Positions 10,700 to 22,199 of a DNA stretch of 64,000 nucleotides are shown piece after piece; position 1 is the first letter of the stretch, and every line of letters starts with the position of its first letter. The DNA lies in the NCBI RefSeq assembly GCF_019175385.1, contig NC_083339.1, positions 110,779,601 to 110,843,600 of the forward strand. Reading direction: 5' to 3'. This DNA comes from Lycium barbarum. Lineage: Eukaryota; Streptophyta; Magnoliopsida; Solanales; Solanaceae. The notes under the pieces were generated by a model that did not search any database, was not told where the DNA came from, and saw only the letters and a list, made by a program, of their open reading frames with translations. The translations under genes were made by a program, and so were the position numbers.

Positions 10700-11215
10700 G
10701 ATTGTGCTTTTTGTTAGAATTCCATAAGTTATTAGAATTGTTATTGATCATTCCAAATTAGAATTGGTTGAGATTGTGCTTTTCAAAGTTAGAATTGTTA
10801 AATTATAGTATTTCTATAACCTCAATACTAAAATGTAGATTTTATTTCTCTAGATTTACTTTTCAATTTTTAGAATTGGTTGGAATTGTGTTTTTCAAAG
10901 TTAGAATTATTAAGTTATGTTAGAATTATTAAGTTATAATATTTCTATAACCTCAAAACTAAAATGTAGACTTTATTTGACTAGATTTACTTTTCAATTT
11001 TTAGAATTAAAGTTAGAATCCATAAGTTATTAAAGTTAGAATTGTTATTGAGAATTCAAAGTTAGAATTGGTTTGGGATTGTGCTTGTCAAAATTATATT
11101 AAAGTTAGAATTTATAAATTATTAAAGTTAGAATTGTTATTGAGAATTCAAAGTTAGAAGTGGTTGGGATTGTGTTTTCTTAAGTTATATTTTAAGTTAG
11201 AATTCTTAAGTTATA
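10700..11215. repeat. Imperfect tandem repeats in CACTA intron-like region
   Basis: Several imperfect copies of a block containing AAAGTTAGAATTG, TTATTGAGAATTC and GGTTGGGATTGTG, plus AACCTCAAAACTAAAATGTA-type blocks. It is AT-rich and non-coding, lying between the leader and the transposase start. Confidence 0.75.
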
Positions 11216-11259
11216 ATATATTTCTATAACCTCAATAATTTGTGGGCATATTTTTGTAG

Positions 11260-11898
11260 ATGGATCGTATGTGGATGTATAATATGAATAATAGTAATCG
11301 TGTGGGTGTACATGATGAATTTGTTAAAGGTGTTGATGGGTTTATCACACATTCAATGACACTTCAGCCTTTTCAAAATGAAGGGGTAATTAGGTGTCCT
11401 TGTTCTAATTGCCGGTGTATGAAGTATTTGAAACCGGAAGTGGTTAGGGTTCATTTATATAGTCATGGGTTTAAGCAGAAATATTATGTTTGGACTGATC
11501 ATGGAGAGACTGATGGGGTCAATGGTATATTTTACAATATGGTTGTCGGTGAAAGTAGTGTGTCGCAGGAATATAGTCATGTCCAATATGATAGAGTTAA
11601 TGATATGGTTAATGATGCTTTTGGCGTACAGTCTGGTTTTGAACCTGGGCAAAATTTTGAGGAACCTCCTAATGAAGAAGCAATGCGCTTCTATCAAGAA
11701 TTAGAAGAGGCTAGTCGTCCACTTTAGGTAGGGAGTCAACATTCTAAGTTGTCTGTTGCAGTTAGAATGATTAACATCAAATCAGATTGGACTGTTGCTG
11801 AAGCTGCTATGGACTCAATGATTAAGCTTGTAGGGGAACTAGTTAGTCCGGAATTCGACATACCTAAGAGTTACTATGAAGCAAAGAGATTGTGTTAA
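11260..11898 (+). pseudogene. CACTA transposase N-terminus (transposase-associated domain)
   Basis: The frame starts MDRMWMYNMNNSNRVGVHDE, with a Cys-rich CPCSNCRCMKYL, VVRVHLYSHGFKQKYYVW and TDHGE, matching the transposase-associated domain at the N-terminus of plant CACTA TNPD-type proteins. A TAG at 11725-11727 ends it after 155 codons; the same frame then reads GSQHSKLSVAVRMINIKS and SYYEAKRLC before TAA at 11896-11898, which is the next part of the same protein. Everything downstream, including the catalytic domain, is missing. Confidence 0.88.
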
Positions 11899-12149
11899 AA
11901 CTAGTTAATGGTACTTTTGGTTGGACATTTAAATATTTTTAAACTTTGAAGGTCTATTTAGATCGTATTTGATGTGTTTAGATAGTGTTTGATGTGTTGT
12001 ATTATTACTTAGGGTGATTTTATGTGTTGTAGCTCTTTTAGAATTGATTTGGAGCATTTTAATGCTAGTTTTGAGCTGCTTTTGGTACTGGTTTCTGTGC
12101 AGGTGTGGCTGCAGAAAATGCAGGAATTGAATGTAGGAAATTTTCCAGA

Positions 12150-12478
12150 AAACCGACGGAAAACCAACTCAGTCCGTCAGTTTTCTGGAAAATACTTCTG
12201 AAATTTTATGAAAAAAACCGACGCACTGTGTCGGTTTTGTATTTAAATTTTTTTTTTTTTAATAAAAAACCGACGTCGTGCGTCGGTTTTTTTAATTTTT
12301 TGAAATTATTGTATAAAACCCGACGGACCACGTAACCGACGCAGTCCGTCGGAAAAAACCGACGTGGTCCGTCGGTTTTCAAAAAGCGAGGCTATGTAAA
12401 CCGATGGATCGTAAAGGGTCGTTTTCATTGAAAAAACCGACGCAGTCCGTCGGTTTTCGTCGTTGGTTTTTCCCGTTT
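12150..12478. repeat. CACTA 3' subterminal repeat region
   Basis: At least ten ACCGACG/CGTCGGT words in both orientations, including AACCGACGCAGTCCGTCGG and AACCGACGTGGTCCGTCGG near-palindromes. It mirrors the 5' subterminal region. Confidence 0.88.
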
Positions 12479-12536
12479 TTTTAGTAGTGAAAGACAGTCC
12501 GTATATCATTTTACGGCCCGTTAATTGTACCGTAAA

Positions 12537-14531
12537 TGTTATATCCCGTATTTTATACGTTTGGATATTTCAAGGTAGTCTTGGCAAAGTTAAGGGAATG
12601 ACCATCTTCCAAAATTATTTTAATGTACAAGTTGGTTATGAGTATTATTGTATGGAAATATTGAGAAAGGTTAAGGGTAAAAAGAGAAATTCGCAAAATG
12701 GTTCGTGGTAATATTGTAGAAAGACTAGGGGAAAAATGGGGATTTCACAAGGTGTTCAAGAAAGTTCTTGAAGGACCAAAGTGTTCAAGAATATTCATAA
12801 AGGGGACATTTGGCCGTGGGAGAGTGTGTGTGTGTGTATGTGGGCCCCACTCTTTTATGGCTATGTGATAAATATATATGGACCAAAGTGTACATGGCAA
12901 GACAATTAAGTCATCTTTATTTTTAAGAAAATTCTAGAGAAATGGAGAAGGGGGCTAATTATAAATAATAAAAAAAATGCATGGACTAAAGTTTACATAA
13001 GAAGACAATTAGTCTTCTTTGACCATTTTAGAAAATTAAAAAAAAAGAAGAAATTTCTATAAAAAAAGGGGAGAAGAGGGCATGTGCCCCTCACATGCTC
13101 ATAAGGAGCTATATATATATGACATACTAGTTATATTTCTCCATATAATTCTAGAGACTTAAAAAAAAAAAAGAAGAAGGAAGAGAGAAATAAGGGGGCA
13201 TTCGGCCCCAAGTCAAGAAATTGGCTCCATGGAAATTGATGAAGAGAAATTATTTATTCCTAGTTTTTTTAAGCAATTGGAAGGTCCTCTTTAACATGGA
13301 AGAGTTGTTGGAACAAGAAAAGTCTTCATTGGTGCAATTTATTCACCCTAGCCAACTTGAAAAGTGGAAGGGTAAAAGGTAAGATTCAACCTTCTTTCTC
13401 ATGTGTTATGAATGATTTGTGAGTGTTGTAGCAGGTAGAAAGCGATGAAAGTCATGAAATGTGCATGTGGGGGATGTGGCCGAATAGGGTCATGTTGTGT
13501 AGAAGTGATGAATTTGTAACTATTACGAGATTGTTGAAGAAGTTAATATAATATTAGCATGGTTTCTTGTGTTGTGAAGATAATGTTATTAATATGTGGT
13601 CGTGGATATAATGCATAAATTTGGAGGTGAGAAATGCATTGATTTTATTGAATTGGAAGATTGTAATTTGATTGTTGTAATTGAATTTGAAAGAAGGAAG
13701 TGTGTTGCTTGTTGTCGTAATGTATAGAAAAATATGGAAATTCGTGGAAATATGCATGTAGTGTTGTGGTCGAGAATGGTGATGTTTTGGTAAGCTATGA
13801 CGAATTGATTTCATTTGATATTCTAGTTGTTGTTGTTGTGGAATCCATAAGAAAATGAAGGTTTAATGACTTGGAAAAGAAGTTGTAATCGTTATAGAAT
13901 TGTTGAAGGAAGTTAATACGACACTAGCTTGGATTCTTACATTGTATGAATGATGTTGTTAATGTATGATTATGTTTTAAAGGCAAGAGTTTTGGTATTT
14001 TGGACATTGTACATGTTTCTGTACTCCTTATATCAGTTATGATCTTTTACTGTGATTCCTGCCTTACATGCTCAGTACATATTCCGTACTGACCCCCTTT
14101 CTTCGAGGGGCTGCGTTTCATGCCGCGCAGGTACACCCAGATGAGTAGAAGTCATTACAGAAGATGTTCTAGCGAAGTTGGTAGGCTCCATTTGCTCCTG
14201 GAGTGCTGCCGAGTCAGAGTGTCTGTGCCGTAATGTCTGATTAATGTTAGAGACTTTGCAGACAGCGTCGTGGGTATTGGTTGTCAGTCTGTAAGCGGCT
14301 CCATCAGCCGATATGTCATTTTGTGTTATGTAATAAATTTTATATAATTACAGAATTTGTTTAATTTTGAGAACGATAAAAGAAAGATTTTGAAAACTTA
14401 ATATGTATTTTACTTTTATTTGATTTTCAGAGTCCGAAGAAATTATGCGTGTAATAAGAATCTGTGGGTTCGCTCGGCTCCGGATATGGGGTCGGGTGCC
14501 CATCACACCCTAGTGAAATTAGGGTGTGACA
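12537..14531 (+). mobile_element. Solo LTR 1 (chromovirus/Tekay-like)
   Basis: TGTTATATCCCG ... AGGGTGTGACA, 1995 bp, flanked by GTAAA at 12532-12536 and 14532-14536. The Athila 3' LTR (TGTACCGTAAAACCATC near 34600) shows the empty site. Near its end it has CTCAGTACATATTCCGTACT and GACCCCCTTTCTTCGAGG, which I associate with Solanaceae Tekay/Del LTRs. There is no PBS, coding sequence or second LTR, so it is a solo LTR. Confidence 0.93.
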
Positions 14532-15682
14532 GTAAAACCATCACAGTGAGCCGCTCAAGCTGAAGAAAATTCACAACAAGCTATATGGACCGCAAATTAT
14601 TTTACGGTCCGTAAATCCCAGCGTAGATCAGTAACAGTCAACATCCCAACTTGAGGAAAATCTACAAATCGTAAATTGATTTACGGTCCGTCCAAAGGAA
14701 GTGTAGAACTGGAAGAGAAGTTGAACTTTACGGTGGAAATTGAAGATTTTACGGACCGTATCTTGATCTGACGGGGGCAGTTTTTTCAAAATATTTTCCA
14801 CATCTTGGACCATTATAAATACATAATGTAGGGTTCTGTGAGTGATTCTTAGTCAGATTTACTCTCTTTCTTCTTGGCATTGAATACTTTATAGTTTTTG
14901 AAGTTTTTGAGGACAAGATTACAACTTTTTATCTTTTTTATTCGATAGTAAGCATTAATTACTTCTTCAATATCTTGTTTTGCATTAAATATTATGAGTA
15001 GCTAAATTCAATACTGAGGTTGTGAACCCAATAATTGGTGTTATGTGATTGGGTGTTTGTGATTGATATAGGCATAATAGGTTGTTAGGGTTTACTTCTT
15101 CTTTATTCTTCAATGTTAGTTGATGGTTGCAAATATTAACTTAAGCCATAAACCTTAAGTTACTTGGGAAAAAAAGCTAGGGTTTGGTACGGATAAGTAA
15201 CAAGAACTCGTGGCGTTAACCCACGTTCAATAAATTCACTTAGGAATAAGAGGAATTTACTTGGCATATATTCACCGCTCTTCATATCAACTCTTTTATA
15301 TTTGGAAAAATCATAAAGAGAAATACTTTCTAATTATTGGGAAATATTAGGAAGTCAATTAGAGGTTAAGTGCATTCGTACAACATTCCACTAGAATTAT
15401 ATCATATCATCACCCGTAGCATTACACTTCATCTAAAAGGGGACATAACCTTGGTTTCTTTATTCCAATTAATTACAATCTAAGCAAAATAGTTAGTAAA
15501 CAAAACTCTCTTTTACAAACTCACGGGAATACAAAATTAGACCTCAAATCAGTACTCAACTACCTTAGTAACCTTTTCACAGCCTATTCCTGTGGGGTTC
15601 GACCCTAACCTAGTTAGGTTACTATATTAGACAACGTCCGCTTTACGCTATTAAGAAGGTGTAATTTGAGCATATCAAATTT

Positions 15683-15700
15683 TGGTGCCATTGCCGGGGA
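15683..15700 (+). other. Athila primer-binding site (tRNA-Asp type)
   Basis: TGGTGCCATTGCCGGGGA, five bases after the LTR end, differs at two positions from TGGCGCCGTTGCCGGGGA, the complement of the plant tRNA-Asp 3' end used by Athila/Tat elements. Confidence 0.88.
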
Positions 15701-15795
15701 ATACGATTTGAAATTACTAAGTTGTGTGTGCTTTACTTCAAGTCTTTTTCTATTCCTTCACACCTTGTTTGTTGTTTTCTGTGAACTAGGTGATC

Positions 15796-16528
15796 ATGGC
15801 CAATAGAGGAGGACATGGAGCAAATGGTGGTAGGAGTGTGCAAGTAGAGCACCCAGTATCGGAAATTGAGGAAAAGGAGAATGTTTTTGCGGATTATATG
15901 CAAGAAGTGGAATATGCATCTGCTATTGTTCCACCTAGAGTTAATGCTACAAGTTACAAGATCGATGCTACTATCTACCAATTACTCAAACTTGAGGGAT
16001 ATTTTCGAAACTCTACAAATAATGACCCTCATCGACACTTGAAGAATTTCGTTGGTGTGTGCCAGACACAGACCCAGAATGCTGTTACTCCTGATGTAAT
16101 TCGGTTAAGAGTTTTCAAATACTCTTCAGCCAGCAAGGCAAGAGATTGGTTTGAGAAGTTTCCCCACAATGCCATTCATACGTAGGGTGAGCTGGTGAAT
16201 GTCTTTCTCAAGAAGTGGTTCCTCCGAGCAAGAATGCTGAATTCTGTAATAAAATTTATGAGTTCAAGCAGCTTCTGGGGGAGAAATTATTTGAGGCTTG
16301 GGAGAGGTTCAAGCAGTATTTGCAGCAGTCTCCAAATCATGGTTTTCCAGAGCTTATATTAATGGAGAAGTTCTATATAGGGTTAGATCCGATAACACAA
16401 GCAGTGGCAAATAATACAGCTGATGGGTGCTTCATGGACACGACATATGCCCGAGTCACTCAATTGCTTGATAGGTTGACTACTGATCATAATCAAGCAT
16501 GGCATTAGGGTGGTGTTGATGGTGTAGC
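15796..16528 (+). pseudogene. Athila gag, N-terminal half
   Basis: ATG at 15796 gives MANRGGHGANGGRSVQVEHP, then the retrotransposon gag core: LEGYFRNSTNNDPHRHLKNF, RLRVFKYSSASKARDWFEKF and, in another frame, GEKLFEAWERFKQYLQQSP and LILMEKFYIGLDPITQAV. A TAG at 16183-16185 and a frame change near 16200 break it. Solo LTR 2 cuts it after VDGVA; it resumes at 18659. Confidence 0.88.
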
Positions 16529-18658
16529 TGTCACACCCCGACGAGGAGCATGACGGGAACCAACCTATAGGCCGGATACCACCTGGCGTAACAGTTACCA
16601 TGATTATCATATAATAGGGCTCAAACATGACTCGAAGGACACCTGCACGCAGAAAAAGCCCAAATACAGAAATATGCAATAATTCAACATATATATACAT
16701 AAGCAAGCTGACAAGGCCGCTACAACACAATAAGTGTCATAAAGCCGACAAGGCTTTCAGGAGAATACCAAAATCAAAACATGACCGACAAGGTCAGACA
16801 TAATATCTACATACCCCATTGTGTCTATGAGCCTCCAAGAGTGTGCATATGAACATATATCATGATAACATAAATATACCGGAAGATAGCAAGTCTGGTG
16901 TAGTGGCACTTGCTGACACCCGCTGAAGCTGATAGTCCTACTGAAGAGTTCCTCCACTCTGTCTGTCAGGACCTGCAGCACGAAATGCAACGTCCCGTGG
17001 AATGGGACGTCATTACTGATAAAAGTACTGAGTATGTAAGGCAGGAAACAACATCATAAGTAAGACATAAATATAGAAGGATAGAAGTAACCTAAGCCAT
17101 CTGAGGACGTACAATATGCAATGCATGAGTTTAAAAATCATATGCAAATGTGAGTGTGTGTGTGTGTAGTACATCATCATCATCCCGCGTCTGGGGCATC
17201 ATCATAACATGCCTAATGCAGTGGTGTATGCATCTACGTGCCTGTCCGACCGACTATAGCGCGGGGCGGTGTAGTAAAATAGTGCAATAAGTATATGTAT
17301 AATGCATGAGGAGTCAATGGACTGACATTGGGCCTTTCGGAGTGATGTAAGGTCAGTAACCTCTGACTGAATTATGGAATTCGTATCAAATACAAAGAAA
17401 TAACTTAAGGATGATAAACATGAAAATATTTCAAGAATAAATCAAATAATTAAGGCATTAAGATTTGAAATACATAGCATAGGAATGGACTGAATTGTTA
17501 TGGAATGCTCGTGTTCATATTCTAGTTGGATTCGTCCCAAAGAAAGAGGGAAACAAACACCTTACATACCTTATTCGTCAAGCTGCTACTCGAAAGAATC
17601 CTTTATTTCGATGCTTGCCCTTTAACCGAACCTATATTGAAAAAATATATCCTTAATCATATTCCATCATGTTCATACATCAACTTAGATAAGTTGTATA
17701 TCGAAGGATGATTCGGATTACGAGAATTCGGGAAGCATTTCCCATATATCATCTACTTCCACCAAATTCCAAAACAACTCCCAAACATCATTAACAATAA
17801 CATAATCAAGATACTACATGTAAAACATATACAAATCCATCCGAAACTTCCTTCGAAAATCAGTTCATAAGCCAATAACATCGAGATATCAAACTAAGAC
17901 CTTTATACTATGTGTTCCTTTACTTTAAACCATTAAATCCTCCAAAACAACCTAATATCAAAGTTAAGATGAAGAACATGACTTTTTCGGTCCAAAATCT
18001 CTAAATCCAAACCCTTTTTTCAAGCTTAACATCTATAACTTCAATAGCGACAATAGCTATGATGTTGCCACAAGATTCCCGAGCCTACATTACATAACCT
18101 CCTTATGATTTCTATGTTTTAATGATAAGAAATGTTAGGAGAGGTGTGCTAGAGGTTGCTAGAACTCTAAGGGTGTAAGAATTAGGTGTAAATAGGTGGG
18201 AATTGGTATTTATAGGGTAGAAGGTCGGTTTCCACCGGCTTACCATTTGACCTTCACGTTCACGAGGCCTTGGCTCGCGTTCGCGGAGAAACCTCTGATA
18301 GCCTATCTTGAAACACCCATAACTTTCTACTCCGATGTCGTATCGACAAACGATTTTTTGTATTGGAAACTAGCCTCAATGAACTTAAATTTACATATGT
18401 TATGCATTCCATAAATCTTCATATTATAGCAGATACACCTCCCTCAAATTGGACCAAATATTCTGTCCGAAATTCTGCCAAGTTTTCCCAAAATTTTGAT
18501 AAACTTAATTCCTTCATTTCGCTTGATCCAGAACCCTTAGATGCTCTCTTAACACTTGTTAAAGGTCTTGATTAACCTTATAAGAGTTCCATGACCTCTC
18601 CGGCTTACGTTACTTTACTTACGATGCAAACGATACAAAAATGTTTCAAGGTATAACA
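16529..18658 (-). mobile_element. Solo LTR 2 (Tekay-like), inverted
   Basis: Plus-strand ends TGTCACACCCCG ... GGTATAACA (2130 bp), so it is oriented minus (TGTTATACC ... GGGGTGTGACA), the same type of ends as solo LTR 1. The flanks GTAGC (16524-16528) and ATAGC (18659-18663) match at four of five. It has no internal retroelement features. It splits the Athila gag. Confidence 0.87.
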
Positions 18659-19571
18659 ATAGCGTATGGGTCTCCGTTGATCAACAGTATTGTGAAAGAA
18701 ACACAACAAATTCTAGCCTAGCTTGCAACCAACATTACTTTGCTGACGAAGAGGTTAGATGAAAAAGAAACTAAAAGAGTGAATGCAGTTGAAGATGTGC
18801 AGACTTTGCCGAAAGGGATGTACCAAGTTCCTGAGGGTCCATATTAAGAGGGACCTCCTATGCAGTATGAATATGCTAATTATGTGAATAACTCTCAAGG
18901 GAGTTATCAGAGGCAGAATTGCCAAGGAGGTTATCAGAATCAAAATCAAAATTAGTGGAGACCTCAACACGGGCAAGGTAATTACAATAATAATTATGGT
19001 AGATCGAACCAAGGGAACTACAACAACAACAATAATTTCAGAAATAGGAGTTCCAATCCCTATGATCCACTGAAGGATCAATCGAATGAGCAAATAAGCT
19101 CTATGCAGGAGAGCATGCTTGAGAGGGCACTATCCAACCAAGAGAAGTCCGATAAAACTTTGAAGGGGTTGACCGAAACTATAGGCTCCCACACTGCTTC
19201 CATCTAAAAGCTTGAGTCACAGATAAGAGATATTTCGAGAGAACAATACCCTCCACAAAGGGGAGGCCTCCCAAGTGATACAATTACAAATCCTAAGAGC
19301 GGTGGAGGTAATTATCTTGAGAAGTGTGCTTTCATTAGCACCCGAAGTGGGAAACTGCTTCAAGGTGTGGGTGCAAAAGTAGCTAAAAGGTGCCTACAGA
19401 AGAAGTAGATACAGAGGTGCCATTTGAGGTGCCAAGTGAGATTGAGAAAGTGCAAGATGAAATTCTGAATGTGGTTGAAGTTGATCCTGTGCCAGATGTT
19501 CCAAAGGCTCGAGATGTGAGTAGTGACAAAGGGAAATGTAAAGTTACTAGGGCACTTAGGCCCTTGACTTA
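18659..19571 (+). pseudogene. Athila gag C-terminal, Asn/Gln-rich part
   Basis: Frame pieces read GMYQVPEGPY, NNSQGSYQRQNCQGGYQNQN, NYNNNYGRSNQGNYNNNNNF, then SISKLESQIRDISREQ-like sequence and CAFISTRSGK. The Asn/Gly/Gln-rich linker followed by a coiled LExQIxxI segment is typical of the Athila gag C-terminus. Several in-frame stops (for example near 18846, 18954 and 19205) inactivate it. Confidence 0.85.
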
Positions 19572-19572
19572 A

Positions 19573-20640
19573 TTGATAAAATATTCACTTCCCTTTTCTC
19601 AGAGGTTAGTGAAGAAAGATAAGGATGCTAAGTGTCAACGTTTCTATGATCAACTGAAGCAGCTATCAATGAATATTGCGTTTCTTGATGCCTTCCAAGA
19701 GATGCCGGGTATTGTGAAGTATTTAAAAGTTCTATTGAAGAAGAAGAGGCCAGTCAAGCATGACACCGTGAGTGTGACTCATCATGTTAGTTCTGTCATA
19801 CCTACAACCAGAGTTCAGAAGAAAGAGGATCCAGGGGCTTTTACTATTTCGTGCACTGTTGGCCATCATGATTTTGCTCGTGCTCTCTGTGATAATGGGG
19901 CTAGCATTAACCTAATGTCATTTGCTATCTATAAGCAATCAGGATTGAGAATTCCTAGACCTACTAGCATGTGACTGCAAATGGTTAATAGATCCATAAA
20001 GAGGCCAGTTAGGTTTGTTGATGACGTGCTTATTCGAGTTGGCGAATTCCTTTTACCAATAGATTTTGTGATTCTTAATTGTGCTGTTGATCAAGATATT
20101 CATATTATTCTGGGGAGACCTTTCCTTGCCACTGGAAGGGCTTTCATGGATTCAGAGAAGAACGAGATCAAATTTTGTGTTAACGATGAAGAGGTGACCT
20201 TTCAGGCCAGCAAAGGCATGAAACTACCGAGTGCTTACGAAAAAATTTTGGTTATTGATGCTATAGATATAATAGACGAGGCCATTGAATACAAGATGGA
20301 AGAAGAGTGCCTTGGGGAAACATTAGTGGCTATCTTAGTCAATTTTGATGCAGATGATATGAAGGGATATATAAAAACTGTAAATTCCCTTGAAGGATTG
20401 GGATATTATTCTTATCAGCGAAAGAAATTGTCTTTTGGTGTTAAGAAAACTCCTCCTGCAAAACCATCTATTATTGAGCCACCAAAGCTTGAGCTCAAGA
20501 AACTCCCAGCAGATCTGAGGTATGAGTTTCTCGGTCCGGATAGTACATTGTCAGTTATTGCTTCTTCTTTGTTGACAGATAAGCAGACAAAGAGGTTACT
20601 TCAAATTTTAAGAGAGTACCGGTGAGCTATAAGGTGGACC
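19573..20640 (+). pseudogene. Athila protease and linker to RT
   Basis: SLPFSQRLVKKDKDAKCQRF and QLSMNIAFLDAFQEMPGI precede the aspartic protease, whose active site reads ALCDNGASINLMSFAIYKQ at about 19880-19940. A stop before 19981 interrupts it, then VRFVDDVLIRVGEFLLPIDF and DIHIILGRPFLATGRAFMD (the protease C-terminal ILGRPFL block) follow, and a long linker ends near 20625. Confidence 0.87.
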
Positions 20641-20754
20641 ATTGCAGATATTCGGGGGATTCGCTCTGGCATCTGTGAGAAAAAAATTCAACACGAGGAA
20701 GATAACACACAGAGTGTTGAACATCAGAGGAGACTGAATTCACCTATACAAGAG

Positions 20755-21549
20755 GTGGTCAAGAAGGAGATTATTAAGTGGTTAGACGCCGGAGTGGTTT
20801 TCCCGATTGTAGATAGCAAATGGGTTAGCCCAGTGCAATGTGTTCTGAAGAAGGATCACATTACAGTGGTGCCCAATGTGAAGAACGAGCTGATTCTAAA
20901 AAGAAAAATTATAGGGTGGAGAGTTTGTATGGATTATCGAAAGCTCAACTATGAAACATGCAAGGACCACTTCCATATGCCTTATATTGATCAAATGTTT
21001 GACTGCTAGTGGGGCGGTCTTATTATTGCTTCTTGGATAGGTACTCTGGCTATAATCAGATTAATATTGCCTAGGAGGATTAGGAGAAGACCGCATTTAC
21101 TTATCCTTATGGGAATTTTGCGTTCAGCCAAATGCCATTCGGTCTATACAATGTTCCAGCCACTTTCCAGCCTTGCATGATATCTATCTTTTCTGATATG
21201 GTGGAAGACTTCTTGGAGGTCTTCATGGATGACTTTGCTATTGTCATTGATTCGTTCGATGATTGTCTTGACCATTTGGGTTGAGTGTTAAAGAGGTGCG
21301 AGGAAGCCAACCTTGTTGTTAACTGGGAGAAGTGTCACTTTATGGTGAAGGAAGGAATTGTTCTTGGCCACAAGCTGAAAAGAGAATTGACGTTGATGAA
21401 GCCAAGATTGATGTGATTACAAAGCTTTCTCCACCCATCTCAGTCAAAGAGGTTCAAAGTTTCTTTAGGTATGTCGGGTTCTACCGGCAATTCATTAAAG
21501 CTTTTTCGAAGATAGCAAATCCCATGTGCAAGCTTCTTGAAAAATAGGC
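20755..21549 (+). pseudogene. Athila reverse transcriptase
   Basis: The RT opens KKEIIKWLDAGVVFPIVDSK and WRVCMDYRKLNYETCKDHFH (about 20755-21005), shifts frame after DQMFDC, keeps the catalytic box FMDDF at about 21222-21236, and ends with VQSFFRYVGFYRQFIKAFSK and IANPMCKLLEK. FMDDF rather than YIDDI/YVDDV is characteristic of Athila. Multiple frameshifts and stops. Confidence 0.9.
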
Positions 21550-22110
21550 TAAGTTTGAGTTCGATGAAAAGTGTCACAAGGTATTCGAGGAATTGAAGGA
21601 ACGACTTAAATCTACTTTTGTTATTGTGTCACCTGATTGGTCACTTCCATTTGGGCTGATATGTGATGCTAGCGGATTCACAATTGCAGTGGTTCTTGGT
21701 CAGCATCACAACAAGATCATTCACCCAATCTATTATGCTAGAAAGACATTGAGTGGTGCCCATATGAATTACGCAGTGACCGAACAAGAACTACTTGCCA
21801 TTGTCTATGCTTTAAAGAAGTTCATGGCCTATTTGTTGGGGTCCCAAGTGGTGGTGTATACTGACCGCGCAGCACTGTGGTACTTAGTAGCAAAGAAAGA
21901 TGATAAGCCGAGGTTGATTTGTTAGATTCTCTTGTTGTAAGATTTCGACTTTGAGGTCAAAGATTGAAACGGGTCAGAGAACCCAGTTGCAGATAATTTA
22001 TCAAGGCTTGAGGAAGTCGGGAGGCCGATGAGGGAACTTGAAATCAATGATGCAGATGAAAGACTTCTAGCAGTGTCATCTGATGTAGCACCATGGTATG
22101 CATACATTGC
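21550..22110 (+). pseudogene. Athila RNase H
   Basis: SPDWSLPFGLICDASGFTIA, MNYAVTEQELLAIVYALKKF and GSQVVVYTDRAALWYLVAKK (21593-21925) show the gypsy RNase H Asp, Glu and Asp. A TAG at 21923-21925 interrupts the run into the connection to integrase. Confidence 0.9.
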
Positions 22111-22199
22111 AAATTACTTGGTGACTGGGCTTATTCCTGAAGAGATCAAGGCATACCAGAAAAAGAAGTTCTTGAGGGATTGCAGGAAATATTATTAGG

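Larger units (their letters stand above)
9721..12489 (+). mobile_element. CACTA (En/Spm-type) transposon, non-autonomous
   Basis: The ends are CACTACTAAAAAAC and GTTTTTTTAGTAGTG, inverted, with 3-bp duplication AAA at 9718-9720 and 12490-12492. The Athila 3' LTR at 34559-34580 (GGTACAAAAGACGG) shows the pre-insertion sequence. Subterminal regions carry many CGACG/CGTCGG words in both orientations. Inside are a GC-rich leader, an intron-like repeat region, and the N-terminal part of a transposase; the catalytic part is absent. Confidence 0.95.
9512..15677 (+). repeat. Athila 5' LTR, interrupted twice
   Basis: It aligns with the 3' LTR at 34357-35785. Pieces: 9512-9720, then the CACTA element, 12490-12536, then a solo LTR, 14532-15677. 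After removing both insertions it is about 1.39 kb against 1.43 kb for the right LTR. The outer TG start is degenerate (ACATGATGTGCC against TGTTGACGTGCC). It ends ...CATATCA just before the primer-binding site. Confidence 0.9.
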
